From Symsagittifera roscoffensis (Eukaryota > Xenacoelomorpha > Acoela > Convolutidae), in NCBI RefSeq assembly GCF_963678635.1, contig NC_087069.1, positions 55,348,928 to 55,412,927 of the forward strand: 64,000 nucleotides of DNA. The letters run 5' to 3'. Positions 1 through 24,800 of the stretch are shown here, piece by piece; position 1 is the first letter of the stretch; the number at the start of each line of letters is the position of its first letter. The translations under genes were made by a program, and so were the position numbers. The notes under the pieces were generated by a model. It searched no databases, was not told the DNA's origin, and saw only the letters and a list, made by a program, of their open reading frames with translations.

Positions 1-373
1 CCTGGCTCAACTGGCGTCTGCCCAAGTTTTGTCTGCATAGTTGCCGCTTTGTAATTTTTTGGTTAATGCTTAAGTTACACTGGCTATTGCATTTCGCCAC
101 AGGGTTGTATCAAATTGAATTTCACTTGAGACAAACGTATAAAAATTTTAGGGGATGTTTTTCGTAATTTCCGTTTCGCCTCAGCTTTGAATTTTTTCGA
201 ATTTATTTTGACAATTTGACTTTCCGAGCACTCTTCCGATCAAAATTTTTTTGAATGAAACTTATTATAAAACTCTAATTTTCGATACGAAGTCTCAAAT
301 TTAGTCAATCACTGATATTAGTTTCCTTATTTTTATTTTTACTATCACGCTAAGAAAATCCATTTTAAATTAG
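1..373 (+). other. Intron of ZFR at the window edge
   Basis: AT-rich sequence with no convincing exon. It ends in an acceptor (AAATTAG) directly before the first recognisable ZFR exon, which enters in phase 2 (two bases complete a codon). I therefore read it as an intron, with the promoter, start codon and first zinc finger of ZFR to the left of the window. Confidence 0.6.
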
Positions 374-11472
<11,099 letters not shown>

Positions 11473-12689
11473 GGAGGAGTTCGTAACTCCAACAAAGCCA
11501 GAGTCTCTTTTAGACGAAGACATTGTGATAGCTGATAATATGTGTCCAACACGACATCAATTTTTGACATGATTAGTGACGACAGAAGAGACCACGAATT
11601 TTTTTTCCACGTGGTTTTTTGAAGATATCCAAACTAGATGTGAGAATCCACCCTGTGCTAATGTTTAGATGTCGTTTATTTCCAAAACTATAATTGCAAA
11701 TGGAAATTTTATTTATGCTCTCATGTTGTTAATTCTACTACGTTAAATGATGTTATTGTTTGTTTGAGGTCTTTTTCCTGCAATAATCTTTGTTAGTTCT
11801 CTTAAATATGTTTTGATATTCATTTTTTTGATTTCTTTCTTAGATGTTTCCTTTGAAGCTACATGAGGAAGGTATCGGTTCCAAAAAAAGGAGGCGATCT
11901 GAGTTGACAGACGTATGCCGTAAAAAGTTCTGACATTTTTTTGTAAACACTAAATGAAAAACTACTGCTACCAAAACATAATCGATTCTCAAGTTTTCTC
12001 ACGTTCTCGGGACGAATTTTATCGGGTTATAGATTGTTGCACAGCCAATTGTAACGCGATTGACGAACTGATCAGTTAGTGGCCAGTTCCAAGCCAAAAA
12101 TGTGCCGAAATTTTTATCTTCCTTGTATCAAATTTCTTCTTCCTGGCTTGCTCTAAGTCTAGCTTCGCTTCTTTATTTTTGTTTAGACAAGTAAACGCTT
12201 TGTGATGTCATAAGCGTTCTCTTTTCCCATATTCAGTCGCCTATTTTTGTGTTCAATTTTGCTCCTCAATTTAATTACACTTACGAAGCAATGTGTATTA
12301 GTATGAACTTTCTTTTTTTCCAACCTAAGTCGCAGATAAAAGTGCTAATTTTGGTGGCCTGTTTTGAATAGTTAGGCTGCGGTAGCAGTATAATATCAGA
12401 TGTGCTTCGACATTTGATAAGTAAAAAGTTAACACAGCTGATGCATTTTAAATTCATCAAATGAACCAGAAAAAGTTATTTGTTTCAAAAGAGAAGTGCA
12501 ATGATAAAAAGCTCTATTTCAGAAATTTTCCAACTCAATGTAATTCGCATTTTTTTAAATTGAATAATTTATAATTTGGCTTTGTTTTTGCAGTTTATTA
12601 CATGCAAAATGGTGTCTTTTTGTATTTGCTGCATTGTATGGCAATTTATTAGCATATGTAGCTGCATTATTGGTTTTTAATTTTTTGGG

Positions 12690-12885
12690 GCTGAGTGGTT
12701 AGTCATGAGACTCATTTTTGCCAGTTCACAGATTCAAATCCGAATTGTAGCTGAGTTTTTTCTAATTCGAGGCTAATTTCTACTTTTTCTTATGTCACTT
12801 GATAGAGCTCTTTTTGGTCGTGTTCTCGCAAGTGTTTGCGAAGCGTAGCTTGCCTCTGTGTTAAACTTTTATTTGGTAGTGTGTT
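12690..12885 (+). repeat. tRNA-derived SINE, copy a
   Basis: A-box-like GGGCTGAGTGGTTAG is followed about 30 nt later by a B-box-like AGATTCAAATCCG, then a body with TTCGAGGCTAATTTCTAC, TAGAGCTC, GTCGTGTTC and the tail GTTTGCGAAGCGTAGC..GCCTCTGTGTT. The same body and tail follow the tRNA-like head at 56109-56303. Upstream flanks (about 12420-12690 and 55600-56100) are also partly alike, so the two may belong to a longer composite element. Confidence 0.75.
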
Positions 12886-13099
12886 TTTAAGAGTAATGAA
12901 TGTAGTGAAGACTTATCTTTTTTTTTCAGCACGAAGTCTTAAATTATTGATGCACTTAAGTATAATGCACTTTTTGAGTTCAATTGAAATTCATCTGCTG
13001 AAAGTGACCTAAATAGCACTCTCCAAATACAAACGTGGAACTGGCACGAGAAAACGTGAGCCATTTCTAGTTTCGAAAGTGGAATTTAATTTGTAGATA

Positions 13100-14395
13100 T
13101 CCAGCGGAGTAAAAACTTTACCTATTGATCCAGTTTTCTCTAGTTGGGTAAATGTTTTCATCAATTGCCCTAGAATTTCAAAGAAAATTAGGGGCATTTT
13201 TTTTTCTGGTATATTCGAAAGTTTTTTTCGAGATATTCGAGATTTTTTCGAGAAATAAGTCAGTTTTTGTCTGTTTAATTGCGTTCATTGTCTTTTCCAG
13301 CTGTCTATTGGCTACGTTTATTTGAGTGCTGGGAATTGATCAATATTCATACTCGTTCGAGTGATCATTACAAATTGAATTGGGGCAAGCCAATTGTTCC
13401 CAATATTTGTTACCAATTGTTCTCAGACAGTTGTTCTTCTTGAAGTTGATTTTTTTTTGCATTTGACCTTTTTAGCACAATATGCTATTTTTTTGCGCGT
13501 GTTTGCGAAGGGCATCTTTGTCTTTGTGGCGCAATTTATTATCATGATGGCGTTTTATTTGTTTTGGCTATAAATGCAGGAATAATTTAGTGCTCAATTT
13601 CTGCTGGCTCTTTATGTTTTGTTGTTTGTGCGGCTGGATTTTTGTCTGGATTTAAAATGAAATTATAAATGTGGTCGGAACATTGTGCTGCTGGCAATCA
13701 ATTCCAATTAATTTGCTAAAAATTAGGCAAATTGCGCTCTCCAATCAAGAAGAATCAAATGGCGCGAAAAAACGAATGACTTAGTTTCTTAAGTGAATTT
13801 GAATTTGGAATCAAAACTTATCTATCGTTCAAGTTTTTTTTTCTCCAATTGGATGAGTTTAATGAGAGGGTACTATTTACTAAGGGGAAGTTTGACGTTA
13901 ACATGAGGCGTAGATGATTTTTAACATGCATCAACCTGATGTCTTCAGAGCTGGAAAGTTCAAAAATATGTGAAGTATCGTTTTTAGTTTCTCGAGTTTA
14001 TTGAGACTCTTTACTTTCTTTCGGCCATATTTTTTCCGAACTTTTCAGAAACCGTTTTAAATATTGTTTACGAACAAAAAATATGTTTATACCGGTTTGC
14101 TTATTGATTTTTTAAAAGCCGGTAGCTAAAAGGAAGCCAAATTACGTTCTTGAGAAACGAATGTTCAAATGGCGCGGAGAAACGAGAAAGCTTTCTTAGC
14201 TGAAGTACCCAGCGGAATGATAAAAGTTAATTTTGATGCAGTGTTCTCTAAACTTATGATTTCCATCGAAAGTTCCAATCATGAACAATTTTTGAAATTC
14301 AAACGCTTTAACGTGATTTGTTTCTTTTCTTCGAATGTCGAAAGGTAGAAAAAATGTAAAAAGTTTTTCTGATGTTTTTCACACTTCCTACTTTT
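13100..14395 (+). repeat. Right copy of the 1.3-kb duplication (family R)
   Basis: Direct-repeat partner of about 2820-4095. The order of blocks is conserved throughout, from TTACCTATTGATCC to TTCTTCGAATGTCGAAAGGTAG and TTTCACACTTCCTAC. Differences are scattered substitutions and short indels, for example an extra TTCGAGATATTCGAG stretch near 13220. It lies between ZFR and the next gene. Confidence 0.85.
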
Positions 14396-15857
14396 TTGAA
14401 ATTCGAAAGTTGAAATTTTTTCAAGAAAGTGTTTTTTTTTCTATGTTTACTTGTGTTTATTACTCTTTTCCAATCTTCGATTGGCTATGTTTAGATTTTC
14501 CAGCGGAATGAGAAACTACAATTTGGTTCAGTTTTCTCAAATTTGGTTGATTTTTTCACAAACTTGTGAATCGTAATTTCGAAGAGCTTTAAAGCCTGGT
14601 AGAAAGCTGAAGATGTTGAAAATAATCAAATTAGTTATTTTTTGGATTATTTTTTTGGTTTCTTTGCGTTCATTAACTTTTTCCTATTGTCTCTTGGCTT
14701 TGTTTTTGAGTTTTGAATTCAAAATCATTTGCTAAAACTTATGCAAATTATGGTGGTCAATTATGAAAGCGAGAATGAGGCAAAAAAAAATGTGAATTTT
14801 TTCTAGCTTCGAAAACAGTTTTTAATTTTTAGATTTTCCACGGAATAAAATGTTTATCTTTTGATCCATTTTCCCCAAATTTGATTTAGTTTTTTCCCCA
14901 CAAAAGTTTAAGTTATAAATTGCTCGGGAAATAGCTTCGAAGCTATTTTTTTCTCGAAATTTTAATTTTTTGAATTTCCTCTTTTCGAGCTCTGTTGGCT
15001 ATGTTCACCTTTGCGATGCCCTTATCTTTGCATACAACTGTCTATTTCTAGAACAAAGCTTTCCTCTTAAAATCAAACTCCATCTAACATAAAGTTGGCG
15101 ATTTTCTTCGATTTAACTGCTTACGTCTAACAACTCGACGTTTTGGCAAATTTTTTCTTCAGTGATTTCGACTACATTGTGCAAAACTTACTGCGTCTAA
15201 GGTATGCATTCGAATTTTTTTTGATTGTTCCTTTTTTCGTTCGTTTCAATGAAAAAAAGCAATTTTCGGTTTACTTGAAAAGATACTGAGTTGGTGGTTC
15301 ATAGTCATTCTTCTGTTTAATTAGTGCATAACACATTCAGTCTTGCTGAAATTGTTTCTAGATTTCGAAAACCATATTGGATAGCAAAACAAGCGCAATT
15401 CTGCCTCACATTTTTATAGATTTTTTAAGATAACAGTCCTTTTTTTGCAATTTTGTGCGATTTTTTCACACGCCAAACGTCAAAAAGGTACCACCTGTTG
15501 AGTAGCACTGAGTTTTTCAAAAAATTTTATTTGTTTTTGAAGTTTTTCAATTTTTTTTCACAAACAATTAGACAAAACGAATGATTCCGCTCAATTAGCG
15601 CTGATATAACAAAAATCTTGCCTATTTCTGTCGGTAATAAATTTACAAGACTTCAATCAGAATTTTTTAGGGTAATATTTTTCAAAAATTATTTTACCTT
15701 CAAGATAATTTAGAGATTTTTTCGATGTCATTGTAGGTTTGAAAGCTAGGAATATGCTGCAGTTTTTTTTTATTTTATCAGTTTTCTATCTGTCTGATGT
15801 GTCGCCTTGGTGCCAAGTTTAGCTTCGTATCGATGTTCTTGATTTTATTTTCAGGTA

Positions 15858-18800
15858 ATGAATGAGAAGATGGTGTTAGTGACTGCAGGAGTCTCTTTCG
15901 TAGTGAAGAACAACAGCAACGACATATCAACATCAGACAACACAAACACCACTGCAGTCATGGCCACCTCTAATGGCCATACACTCAATGGACATAGTAA
16001 TGGCCTACTGAATAAAGGCATCACTGTTGTCAATGCCACTCGTGGAGCTGCGAAGAAGCAAAACAAAAATTCTAATTCCACTTCTGTGGGCTCCATAGTA
16101 GGTATGTGGCGAAAAACCTCATGTTTGTCTCATCCTAAGTGCCATTGAATGAAAGGAGTTTTCCGTAAGTTACGGTACGTTTGTTTTGTTTCCAGGATAA
16201 ATCTCCTTTGTTCCAATTTTATCAAAATATGCTGTTTTATCAGAAAAGATCTTGAGTTTTAAGATGTAATTTTTATTTTTTGTTTCGATCCCACCACTAA
16301 AATGTGTAAGAAAGGATTGTTTGTTTTTCAGACTAATTTTTCAGACTGCAATTTTCAAACTGAATTTCTAATTTAACTCTTACAAGATTTTTTCAATTAC
16401 TTTGGCTGTTTAACAGTTTTTCAATATTTTAACCTATTTCAACTGATTTTCATGGCTCATTTGCTAATTCAGTTCCCTCTCACTAATTCGAAAATATAAT
16501 TTGTTATAAAACTAGTCATGGCCGCAGCATTCTGTTGTACTTGCACAACAACCGGACATGTTTGTTTCTAATATGGTGTTAAGTTGGAAAGTTATTTTTT
16601 CCTGATTTCTTGAGTACCGTAAGACTTTCAAGTGTGTGGTGGCTATGTTTCAAATATAGGAAAGTTTTTCGTATAAGTTTTCTGATATTAGCACTTTGTA
16701 GGTGCATCGTTTATTACATGACTTTACCTCTAACTCTTTGGATTTAAAAAAAAACTTGATTAGATAAAATTGTCATGTTTGTTTCTAATTTTTGTCAGGT
16801 GTGCTCATTTATTTATTCGAGGTTAAGCGCAGTAGTTTTGCGTACACTGTGTAATTTTTTTGGTAGGATACTTAGAAATCAATTAAATTGTTTCAATTAG
16901 GCATCGGCAGTCTGTGTGGACTTCCGGAGGAGCTGGACCTGATTGGGGATTTAGGCGAGCTGGACGTGGAGCAGTTGATGGCAGGAGTGGGCATGGGGGA
17001 GTACGATGTTATAGAGGGGGGCTATGATGGTTTGAGTGGGGGTGCTATTGGCAAACTAATGGAGGACCTGTCTAGATCAGTGGGCAATGGCAGGTCGTCC
17101 TGCTTGGAGGATGAGAACTTCGCCATAGAGGTTAGATCATGAATTTAGTGGTCAATCAACAATCTTAAGGACTCTTTGGTCGCCTTTATAGTTTCCTTTA
17201 CCAAAATTGGTTGAATTTTACTTTTACCAACCAAACCCTCCCCTCAAGTTGGGTAATTGCCATGTATTGATATAAGTTTAATCTAGTAAAATATAAAGGT
17301 TGGGGGGGGGGGGGGGGGTAAAAGAGTCTAACTTAAAATTCCTTGGTTAGTAATAATCCCGATTTTGCAGTTTAAAATAGTTGATTAATGTGCGGATTGA
17401 TTAATAATTTTTGCTGACAGATTCTGGCTTCCCATTACATTAAATGACACGTGCAAAGTATCTTTTGTATTGCAGGTGGTTTTTGGCGCGAAGAATGGGA
17501 AGCGGCTCAAAGCTACAGCGGGAGGAGTGGGAGGTGGGGGTGATGGAGAGAGTGGGGGACAACTGAGCAGACTGTTGTCTGAGGGGGAGTTGAATGAGCA
17601 GAAGAAGAGTAAAGAGAAGAAGAAGAATGGAGAGCTGATGGAGGGTGTCCTGGGGGCGAAGAGGAGAGAGTTCGAGGAACTGAAGAGGTAAGCGAACATT
17701 TACATGTCTAAGTAGAATGCTTCCAAGTGGCATTAAAATGTTAAGTGAATGTGTATTTGCTTGATGTAACTTTTTTCCGATGTCACTGCAAGTAATTGTT
17801 GTAAGTCATAACAACAACAAAAATGTTCAATGTCATATATCTTGTGTTTGAAATTGAGCCGAGGTTAAGTTCGATTGTCCCCGATTTTAGGAAACAACAT
17901 TATCCTGCCCTTTGATAGAATGTGATGGAATTTTTGAGTCTTTATGAAAAATTACTCTGAATAAAGCTTTCCCATTGAGTTAATGTTCTGAATTTTCATT
18001 AGTACTAAAGAGCTTGTTTCAAAAATTCCAAGGAAAGTGCTTTTAGCGAAATGTTGCTGAAACGTCATTTTTTGGCTTTTGTTGAGTTTGCCTGCTGAGC
18101 AACAACTGTTGGCACAATTTAGGGAATTAGGTAAGACTCTGCTCATTTAGTTCCCCAATCTACAAAGTTGTGACAGGTGTGTAATTTAAGTGACTGTTTA
18201 GGTGGATCATGGATGAATTTAAGTCTCCCCCTCCCCCTTTGCCATTCACATTCCCCCCAGATGCAGAAGACGAAGAGTTGCAAGCAGGTGGACTGGAAAA
18301 CGAATTAAATGGGGACAAAAATGGACAACTAATATACGATGAGGAGGGTGAGAATGACTCAGCTTGTGGAAACAAAAATTTTATTCTTTCCAATAATTTT
18401 TTTTAAAATTTAACTTCCGAACTTATTCAACTCTATAAATAACATTTAACTGAATAATTATTTATGTTTGGTTCCATTCGTTCGTTCGCTGGAATAAACA
18501 CATCAAAGATCATTTAGTAAAAAAACATTAGTATTTTCGCGTTTGCTGATGAGATATACCTGGTTAACACAGACGGAAGTTAGCTAAGGAAAAGACAAAT
18601 TTTGTTAACAAAGCTTAGGCCGTTAAATGTCAAGAAATAATATTCTGAATTACAAAAAGAAAAGCAACGATATAAGCTGACCTGCAACTATCTTACCCTA
18701 ATATAGTTATTGATTATTGCCAGTTTAAATCTTGAGAAAACATCATACACATTTGTTTAGGTGTGTCTGATGAGGAAGCAGCAGCAGGAGGAGGGGGTCT

Positions 18801-21800
18801 GTTGGATGATATGATATGTGATGATGACGATGAAGATGATGACATGGGGAGTACTAGAAGGGGCAATATGGAGAGGGAGATGAAGAGGTCAATTGAGAGG
18901 TCAGAGGAGGTGTTCCAAATGACACAGCCACTCCTCCACAAGTAACCTCTTAAATTAAAGTTGTTTGCACCTGTCTAAATTTTCTATTTACTTCTTAAAT
19001 TTTTGCACCACTCAATGTAGCTGTGGTACCGTATGTATTGTGTGTGAGCCATTGGACTTGTAATGTTGTAGATGAAGACCGAATGTTGAATTGAGTGATT
19101 AACATGATTGCTAAAACTGAAAGCGACAGGGAAATGTTAGCGTACGTTTTATTTCGTTAAAATCACAGTTGGTGGGATAGTAAAGCAGAATTAGACAAAA
19201 AAGGTTAGCTTGGTTTTTTTTTTTTCAAAAAAAAAACATTGTAAAAAGTTTAAAATAGTGTACGAATGGTCACTTGTTTGGTTTTAATTGTCCCTGGTTT
19301 CAATTTCTATACATCATTTTAGTTAACTTGTTTGGTATGGTATGTTGGTAGATTGGTATTTTAGAGCTTTTGCCACCCTGAAAGCTTCGGCATCTCTGAA
19401 GTCTACAAGTGAGAACAACACAGACACATTTGCCACAGTGAAACAGCTGAATGACTCACAATTCAACTCCTTCTCAGACTTCGTCCTCACTAAACTCATC
19501 GTGAGTAGCGCTTTAACCACTCATTTTAAAAATGAAGATTAGTATGAGTTATCGCCATCTAAAAAATAAAATATATTTAGTAAATTTATAAGAAGAGGGG
19601 TTTTGGCTCGCCAGAAGTCCAACATTAGGAAAACGTGTTGACGTTGAACTATGTTTTTATGCTGAGTTTGATAAGTTCTCCTATTTTTCAGTCATAATTG
19701 AGTGGTGAGGGGGAGTTATGGACGCTTACAAAGATGTCAAAAAGGCAAAATAATCCTTGCTTGGGAGCTGAAGAGATGTATTGAAAGATACCGATTAAGT
19801 CACCTGTGCGAAAACGATTTGCGTGATTTTTAAATTAAATAATGATAGAAAACAAACTTGTTTTCAACAATCGGTGAATTCCACGAATAGTTTTTAAAAT
19901 AAATATCATCAAGAAATACTTATTAATTTATTATATCTTTGACGTGTTAGGTGAGTGTGATGGATAAAAGACGGACAAGTCACCACTACACTCCCCCAGT
20001 CAGTGGGAGACCCCTCACACCTCCCCCACCACCATCATCCACCACACCACACAATGCAGCAGCTGTGAACAGTGGGAGGGGCACTACAGGTGGTGGGGGG
20101 AGCAGACAGGATCCAAGCAGCTCTTCCAATTCAAATCAGGTCCATAATGAATGAATTTTCTGTGGATCAATTTAACATTATCCCTTCTGAACGGACCAAT
20201 TAAAGATCTGAATTCAATACTTCGAATTTTTACTTGAGGTGGATTAGGAAAAAATGTAAAAGAGGTTCAGCTTTTAGTTCGTTCATTCGTAATCGTGCCT
20301 TGCAATGTTGTAACTCGTTTGTTTGTTTCCTCAGGTGGTGTCTACTTCATCTTCTTCATCATCAGCATCAACATCATCATCTGTGTCGCCTTCTGTTTCT
20401 CCTGGAACTGGGAGTGGAAGTAGAGAGAGTGAGAGTGTGCCAGACTACTTGGAGGATGAGGAGTTCATGACTGAGATGTGTTATGACACCATGATGGACT
20501 CATTCCAACAGACACTCTGTGCACACCTAGGTAAATTAAATCACACACATGTGCACTCAAACACCAAGTGATTCATTGCTGATGTATAAAAGAACGCGAC
20601 AGCTGAGCAATTCTTTAGATTTCTAAGACAATTTTTTCATGATGGACAGGATCAATATACGAGCTGTTTCTAAGCGAAGTTAAGTATATCAAACAATGGA
20701 AAAATCAATAAGGGAAATAATCCAGCAAATATTGTACATTATTCAGTTAGTTTGATGTTCATAAAGAAACAAAATGATGGAATATACATGATACTTTTTT
20801 GAGGCGCTCATAAGCCGAATCATCTGTCCAAATGATTTCTTGTAAAAAGTTGAAGAAGAAATTTAGTCTGCATATAAGCATGGGTTTGGCTGAGGTGTTT
20901 CGTTGTTTCCGATATTATTTCACGGTATGAATCTATGTCAGATGGAGTTCCGAGAATTTCACCAAATTATTCTTTGTTTTTCGAATGACTATCATGCCTT
21001 GAATTTGTCGATAAGCGCATTATAAATGGAAACGTATTATTGGTCCTGGTTAGGCTGAGGCCCTGCTATACATTTTTTTTTCTGACGTAACTTCTAAACG
21101 CTTAGAACAATCTAGCGGCGACTGAAACTATATTGTTGCCTCAACTTGAGCTTGAACACGGCTGCTTATTTTGTTCGATTATATAGTTCAGGTCCAAAAT
21201 CGTCAAGATAGACTCCTAAACAGGGGCGGATATTGTTTTAAAAAAGATAAACGTAGTAAAATATGAAGCATCTAAAAGCTAATTTTTGCATAATTGTCAA
21301 CTCACCTAATTCTTGGGTACTTATGAGACGTTTCTGGCTCCGACGGTACCGAGAGACCGCGTAAACTGTAAACAGTTTTGCAAATTTGTTTTACTGTGAA
21401 TAGCTAGATTGCATCTTTCTAGAAATTCTGGGTAAACGATTCATTTCCTCTGATCTTTTTTTCATTCCAGTACACCGTCCTCGTTCCCTGCGTTATCCAG
21501 CTTTCCTTACTTTCATCGCCCATGTAATAGCAAGACAATGCATAATCTTCTCAACTCATGTTGATACTCCCCCTCCAATCGTTCAGACCTACCAGATAAA
21601 GAACTGTAGAAGCTTTTTCTTTGTGGCGACGTTTTCATCTGGAAACAAGACTTCTGTCTCTTTTATGTTTCATGTTTGGTAAAAATTTGGAAAATAAAGT
21701 ATTTCTAAGGTTCGACATCTCTATTATAAGAGAATAAATAAAAGTTCCAAATTCAAGTTAGCTGATGGGGCGAAGTTTTGCTGGTAAACTTGGTCTCTTT

Positions 21801-24800
21801 GAAAAACTGCTTCAACTTTGTAAAGTAACTTAGTGAATAGGCTGTTTATCGGCTATTGTCACTGAGGTGAGGTTGACGGTCGTACTTTCTTGAAAATCAG
21901 CTGATTCCCGTTGTCCTATGGTATTTCAATGAAGTTTCAAAGAGCTAAGTTTGGCAGAAATGCCAATTCACCTAATCCTAAGGTACTCATGAGCAGTTTC
22001 TGGTATCGATGGTACTTGTCGACCGCGTAAAATTAAGTAGTTTGGCAAATTCGTTTTGTTTTTGCGAATCGCTTCAAACGAGAATAATCCGGTGAAGACT
22101 GAAACTAGCTTGTGGCAAGTTGACTTTGAACACGACTTCTTGTTTTTTTGTTTTATGGTATAAAAAGATAAAAGGAGTGGAATATGAAGCACCAGAAAGC
22201 TAAGTTTGACAGAAATGCCAATTCGCCTAGTCCTTTGGATGGCCGTGAGTAGTTTTTTTGTTAGATGGTACCTGTAGCGTGCTTAAACTGTAAGCAGTTT
22301 CGCAAATTTGTTTTGCTGTGAACAGCTAGAATGCACCTTTCTGGAAATTCTGGGTAAACGATTCTTTTCCTCTGATCCTTTACTCATTCCAGTGCTCTTT
22401 CCCCTCAAATCTCTGCGTTATCCAGCTTTCCTTACTTTCATCGCCAATGTAATAGCAAGACACTGCATAATCTTCTCATTTCATGCTGATACTCCCCCTC
22501 CAATCGTTCAGACCTACCAGCCCATCTTGCCATTCATGACTAATTGGTTGATGTGACAGATAAAGAACTGTAGAAGCCTTTTCTTTCTGGCGACGTTTTC
22601 ATCTAGAAACAAGACTTGTGTCTCTTTTGTTTCATTATTGGTAAAATTTTGGAAAATAAGGTATATGTAAGATTCTCGACCTTTCTATTAGAAGAGAATA
22701 AATAATAGTTCCAAATTCAACTTAGCTGATGGGGCGACGTTTTGCTGGCGAACTTGGTCTCTTTGAAAAACTGCTTCAACTTTGTAAAGTAACTTAGTGA
22801 ATAGGCTGTTTATCGGCTATTGTCACTGAGGTGAGGTTGACGGTCGTACTTTCTTGAAAATCAGCTGATTCCCGTTGTCCTATGGTATTTCAATGAAGTT
22901 TCAAAGAGCTAAGTTTGGCAGAAATGCCAATTCACCTAATCCTAAGGTACTCATGAGCAGTTTCTGGTTTCGATGGTACTTGTGGACCGCATAAAAATAA
23001 GCAGTTTGGCAAATTCGTTTTTTTTTGCGAATCGCTTCAAACCAGAATAATCCGGCGAAGACTGAAACTAGCTTGTGTTATAAAAAGATAAAAGTAGTGG
23101 AATATGAAGCACCAAAAAGCTAAGTTTGACAGAAATGCCAATTCGCATAATCCTTGGGTGGTTTTGAGTAGTTTTTGGTTCCGATGGTACCTGTAGTCCG
23201 CCTAAACTTTAAACAATTTTGCAAATTTGTTTTACTGTGACTAGATAGAATTCACTTTTTTGGAAATTCTGGGTAAACGATTCTTTTCCTCTGATCCTTT
23301 ACTTATCCAATGCACTGTGCTCTTTTCCCCCAAATCTCTGCGTTATCCAGCTTTCCTTACTTTCATCGCCAATGTAAAAGCAATACACTGCATAATCTTC
23401 TCATTCCATGTTGATACTCCCTCTCCAATCGTTCAGACCTACCAGCCCATCTTGCCATTCATGGCTGATTGGTTGATGTGACAGATAAAGAACTGTAGAA
23501 GCCGTTTTTTTCTGGCGACGTTTTCATCTAGAAACGATACTTGTGTCTCTTTTATGTTTCATGTTTGGTAAAATTCGGAAAATAAGGTACTTCTAAGATT
23601 CGACCTCTCTATTATAAGAGAATAAATTATAGTTTAAAAGTGAAGTTTGCTGATGGGGAGACGATTGGCTGACGAATTTGATCTCTTTGTAAAACTGCTT
23701 CAACTTTTCAAAGTAATTTAATGAATAGGCTGTTTCGGCTACTCTCACTAAGGCAAGGTTAAACGGCAGTACTTTTTTTTTAAAAAAAAGATGGGTACAT
23801 TTTTTGTTGTTTCCATAAGTTTATAGAAGAATGGATGCATTGTCTACCTTCATTTTTCCTAATACGCCATAAATACTATCAAATGATGCTGTTTAGTTTT
23901 CTCCTTCTCGATGATAAGATTTGTTTAAAGTATTTATAGTGCTTCCTAATTTCTGTTCAAAAGGTTTATATTAAATTATTAGTAATGAGTGTGTTTGTTT
24001 GTTTCTCTTGCAGGTGAGCTGGCGCGGAACTTCGACCCCAAGCAGCTCTTCTGCCACAGTCTACGATGGTTCGACACCCAGGAAGTGCTGGAACACTCTC
24101 GCCTGTTGAATCCCTACGCCGATCTGGGCATGCCCTGTTTCGATGCCAAGGGGAGGAGTCTCAACATTGTGATGCTGACTGAGTTGTCCAATATACTACA
24201 AGTGCACTGTCGCACTCTCCCTGAGAAAGTAAGTGAATCGTTTTTGATAATTTGAGTTTCGATCAAAACTTGTAGAATAGTTTGACCATTTATCCACGAG
24301 GGAAAAGACCAACATAGGAGCTCTACAGCTCATCACGGCGAACCGCGGTTGTGTCCCTGTTTAAGATTTACATGTAAATTTTGCTAATTTTCTTCTGGGC
24401 CCTCACCCTCAAGCAACGAGCACGGATCATGGCGGGCCTCGAACTTCGACCTTTCGATTGAGAAGTGGAGACGAAACCATTTCACCACCGCTCCTCTAAT
24501 TCAAGTCTTAGTTCAATTTTACTAATAAATTGTTTTCTAACTTGCAGGATATTCATGTTTGGTGCATTAATAGAAATTACAATGTTTGATTCATTAGCTT
24601 GAGAGATTGTCTTGAGACTTTATGGTCTGTTATCTGACGTCTCTGGAATTATGAAAAATTATATCTCTGTTTGTCTGTATTTTTTTTTCATAATTGTGGT
24701 CATCTACGAAAGCATATCTTCTAAAAAAAATGTTAATTGAAATTATAAAAAAGGAGTTTCTTTTCAATTTTTTGTTTTTTGCGTGCGTAGTACAAAGAAA

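Larger units (their letters stand above)
11473..15857. other. ZFR 3' UTR and intergenic spacer, 4.4 kb
   Basis: Holds the ZFR 3' UTR, a tRNA-derived SINE (12690-12885), the right copy of the long duplication (13100-14395) and further partial family-R copies at about 14450-15000. No coding exon is supported. The 15010-15850 part is AT-rich with no recognisable feature and should contain any promoter or 5' UTR exon of the next gene, but I cannot place one. Confidence 0.5.
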
